From Forficula auricularia (Eukaryota; Arthropoda; Insecta; Dermaptera; Forficulidae), in assembly GCA_024734495.1 (NCBI GenBank), contig JALMQS010000318.1, positions 62,001-126,000 of the forward strand: a stretch of 64,000 bases of DNA, given 5' to 3'. Positions 62,121 to 64,000 of this stretch are shown here, in pieces. The number at the start of each line of letters is the position of its first letter. Position 1 is the stretch's first letter. A model generated the notes under the pieces. It did not search any database and had not been told where the DNA came from. It saw nothing but the letters and a program-made list of their open reading frames with translations. Position numbers and translations under genes: made by a program.

Positions 62121-62315
62121 ATGGCGGCTATTTGTAAAATGTCCTTTGTTCCCAATATCGTCCCCGGGATAAAGAAAAAATTTGCATCGAAACGAAAGCT
62201 GTCTTTTTCTGAGACTTCGGGAGAAAGTTGTAAACGAACGACTCTGTCTCTCAACCCCGTACACAGACTAGAAAGGCGGATAGCTCAATCTCATTACAAA
62301 AATATATCCTTAAAA
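62121..62315 (+). CDS. possible 5' coding exon, function unknown
   Basis: ATG in a good context (AATATGGCGGCT) opens 65 codons: MAAICKMSFVPNIVPGIKKK, then a basic, Ser-rich stretch KRKLSFSETSGESCKR and HRLERRIAQSHYKNISLK. It ends in phase at AAAA|GTATGT, a strong splice donor (62316). The basic content suggests a nuclear or nucleic-acid-binding protein. Lying between inverted repeats, it may be the first exon of a transposase or a host exon. No second exon is recognised downstream. Frame use differs from the repeat-driven frames elsewhere. Confidence 0.4.
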
Positions 62316-62692
62316 GTATGTTTAATAAAATGTTTATACATTTTCTCTAAAAAAAAAAAATTAATTTTCCTCAATTATTTGGTGGCCCGAAGAGTCAAAG
62401 AGAAAACATTGGTTCTGATAATTATAAGACCAGCTGTACCTGAATTCTCGGGTAAAAAAAGATTTTTTTGTTTGGGGACGATATTAGGAACACTGTTTTC
62501 GAAAATTGAATTTTGACTTTTTTAACGTTTTTTGCTTTTTATAACAATAAATCCAAAAACCAACTTCAGGCCCTAATACTAGATAGTTTTGGCTCCACAG
62601 AGGTATTTTTGTTTTTGGAAAATATTTGTTAGGGACTGAGTTATAGGTAAATTCCCTCAGGGGGACGATATTTGGGCCCCTTACCTTATGGT

Positions 62693-62985
62693 TTTAGTTT
62701 ATTAGTTATAACTCAAGTTCTAATTGAGCTAAATTCAAGTGGTAATTTGAAAACCAAAAAGGAAGCTGTTTTCTATTACGTCAACCAAATATATTGATTT
62801 CAAATATTGTTGTTTAATTCGTCGTTTTGACCGATAATATCACCAAACTTTGACCTGTTTTAAAAAATCGGGAAATTGCATGATAATCAGCGTATTAAAC
62901 TCTACTGGAATCCATTGTTAGATTTACGGATACAAATATTTGTTTAATTTTTGTCGAGCAGTGTTTTTATGAGAACAACATAGAA
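62693..62985 (+). repeat. R repeat, plus strand
   Basis: Matches 56755-57080 on the other strand: AGTTATAACTCAAGTTCTAA, GTCGTTTTGACCGATAAT, TGGAATCCATTGTTAGATTT. By-eye identity is about 80 percent with indels. Non-coding. Confidence 0.65.
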
Positions 62986-63335
62986 TTTGGATCTTGGTTT
63001 GTGTTCGGCCCCCCCCTTTTTTGCATTTGCCCAAGTTGGCCATAGTTGTAATTTATAGTCTTGTTCGAGATACAAATATGTAATTTTTTATTTTAAAATT
63101 CTTTGTGTCAACAAAAGCATGTCTAGGTGAATAATTTCTCCCAACCTGAAATTAGAATTAATAATTATTTAAATTAGATTAAGATTATTTGTCAAGATAT
63201 ATCCCTGTGAGTAATATTATACTAGTAGATATAAATTGGATGAACTTTAACATTTACACCGTACATTATTTGAATTATAATAAGGAAACCTTTTAACCCT
63301 TTTCAAAGTGGGAATTAAATTTTGAACAAGATCAA
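62986..63335. other. AT-rich spacer
   Basis: Nothing recognised beyond a CCCCCCC run near 63010. Confidence 0.3.
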
Positions 63336-63536
63336 GTGAAGAAAAACAAAGCTTACTTACTGGTAAACACCTGGAATTATCTTAGCGTTGGAAGAGGGCT
63401 AAATGAAAACCCCTTGTTGAGGGTCGTTAACGCAGTCGGGTGCGGGGGTGAATTTGCTCATTGCATCGTTAACAAGTCTAGAATCACAAGAGGGGTAATA
63501 GAACTCGCTTCGAGACAATATACCGGCACTTGTTAA
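63336..63536 (+). CDS. orphan reading frame, doubtful
   Basis: A 66-codon frame from ATG with mixed composition, containing NENPLLRVVNAVGCGGEFAH and SRITRGVIELASRQYTG. The minus strand is also open here (63399-63590). I see no known motif, promoter or splice pattern. The segment differs from the flanking AT-rich DNA and could be a gene or element fragment. Confidence 0.25.
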   Translation: MKKNKAYLLVNTWNYLSVGRGLNENPLLRVVNAVGCGGEFAHCIVNKSRITRGVIELASRQYTGTC

Positions 63537-63811
63537 CTCTTTAGGGCTCGGTAATTGCCAGGTCATGGGGAAAATATCATTTGTAATCACCTCGAGAGTA
63601 TGTTTCTGTTTTTCGAATCAACCCTTTAATAAGAAGGGGTGAGTAGGTAATATATTAGGCACTCAGAGCTAAAGTGGATCAAGTCCATAATGATAGTTTC
63701 GAGATAATCAAGGTTAAAGTTTATTAGCTCTAGATCAGCGGTTTCCAACGTTTTTTGACCAGGGGCCACTTTGATTTCGTTATTATTAGCAGGGGACCAC
63801 AAGGTTAAAAT
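63537..63811. repeat. spacer with a hAT-like end
   Basis: 63736-63765 reads CAGCGGTTTCCAACGTTTTT, then a GGGGCCAC word, the pattern of a common hAT terminus. The partner end is not in view. Confidence 0.4.
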
Positions 63812-64000
63812 CGAGGGGTGAACCGCAACCTAATATGTTGTACACCTACTTAAACTTGTACTTCCAAACATTTCAAGTACTTCCAAATATTTCCAAGTAC
63901 TTCCAAATATTTCCAAGCACTTCCAAATATTCCCAAGTACTTCCAAATATTTCCAAGTACTTCCAAATATTCCCAAGTACTTTCCAAATATTTCCAAGTA
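63812..64000. mobile_element. 20-bp minisatellite element, inverted relative, cut by window end
   Basis: Starts CGAGGGGTGAACCGCAACCT, the same end as the right end of 3903-4487 read inward, followed by TTGTACACCTACTT and an array of ACTTCCAAATATTTCCAAGT units running off the window. Confidence 0.75.

Larger units (their letters stand above)
60982..62692. mobile_element. TIR element hosting a LINE and a possible exon
   Basis: AACATAAGGTAAGGGGCCCA (60985-61004) and its complement near 62665-62687 form inverted ends, extended imperfectly to about 40 bp (AATAAAC.A.AAAAC outside, TATCG.CCC inside). The LINE at 61158-61939 is a later insertion. The sequence outside the right end (62693 on) also recurs at 56650-57080, so the true element may be larger. 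Class unknown. Confidence 0.5.

Noticed and set aside
62384..62516. Extension of the exon at 62121 as one 134-codon protein
   Set aside because: After codon 65 the frame enters AT-rich sequence with KKKKLIF-type residues, and a strong splice donor is present at 62316; the extension looks like read-through into an intron.
1..64000. CRISPR array
   Set aside because: The regular repeats are tandem with no unique spacers, and all other signs are of a eukaryotic genome.

Overview
The window is AT-rich eukaryotic intergenic DNA built almost entirely from nested mobile elements. I found no bacterial-style gene organisation, rRNA, CRISPR or confident multi-exon host gene. The mix of element types suggests an arthropod, probably an insect: a mariner with D34D transposase residues, Helitrons with A^T insertion sites, ACCGACTTC-ended MITEs, hAT ends with 8-bp duplications, a Jockey/CR1-type LINE, several tRNA-derived SINEs, and Penelope-like elements (PLEs). 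The species cannot be named from the sequence alone.

The most notable content is a set of hammerhead ribozyme (HHR) motifs: CTGANGA, stem II, GAAA(C), short stem III, cleavage triplet. About fifteen complete cores and several decayed ones lie at 2.7, 8.9-9.7, 16.7, 28.7, 29.4, 39.9, 41.2, 48.9, 49.8, 54.4, 55.9 and 58.6 kb. They sit in the terminal repeats of foldback (inverted-pair) elements. At 58.5-60.8 kb the same kind of repeat flanks a fragment of a GIY-YIG endonuclease, the nuclease of PLEs. This links the ribozymes to PLEs, whose pseudo-LTRs are known to carry HHRs. Three stem III types (ACTATAGT, ACGT, ATATAT) suggest at least three PLE lineages.

Layout. 0.2-3 kb: old foldback, Helitron A, a hAT MITE, two HHR palindromes. 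3.3-4.7 kb: 20-bp minisatellite element inside a Y-family repeat. 5.6-8 kb: SINE-like unit, palindromes, LINE reverse transcriptase fragment. 8.2-9.8 kb: orphan reading frame and a triple HHR PLE foldback. 10.6-12.6 kb: Helentron-like Z element with a 119-bp tandem array. 13.3-15.3 kb: ACCGACTTC MITE and short retroelements. 15.4-16.9 kb: hAT element hosting a PLE. 17.6-19.5 kb: mariner in Helitron B in an older TIR element. 19.6-28.5 kb: MITE, Helitrons A and C, Y and Z copies, a partial segmental duplication of 0.5-2.2 kb, a second hAT MITE, and a SINE in Helitron B. 28.6-36 kb: PLE foldback, SINEs, a 249-bp-arm foldback, Y tandem pair. 36.7-42.6 kb: palindromic Tc1/mariner-like remnant, Z, PLE pieces, SINE, Helitron C end. 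44-50.6 kb: LINE tail, three-layer Helitron A nest, 1-kb HHR palindrome inside Y. 51-57.9 kb: tandem duplication, Y, a 2.8-kb nested foldback, a spacerless 386-bp palindrome, Helitron A. 58.4-64 kb: PLE with endonuclease, a TIR element with a LINE 3' end and a possible coding exon, and a second minisatellite element in inverted orientation.

The elements do not act as a gene pathway. They are a record of repeated insertion: several nests give relative ages, and some filled and empty sites define element ends directly.
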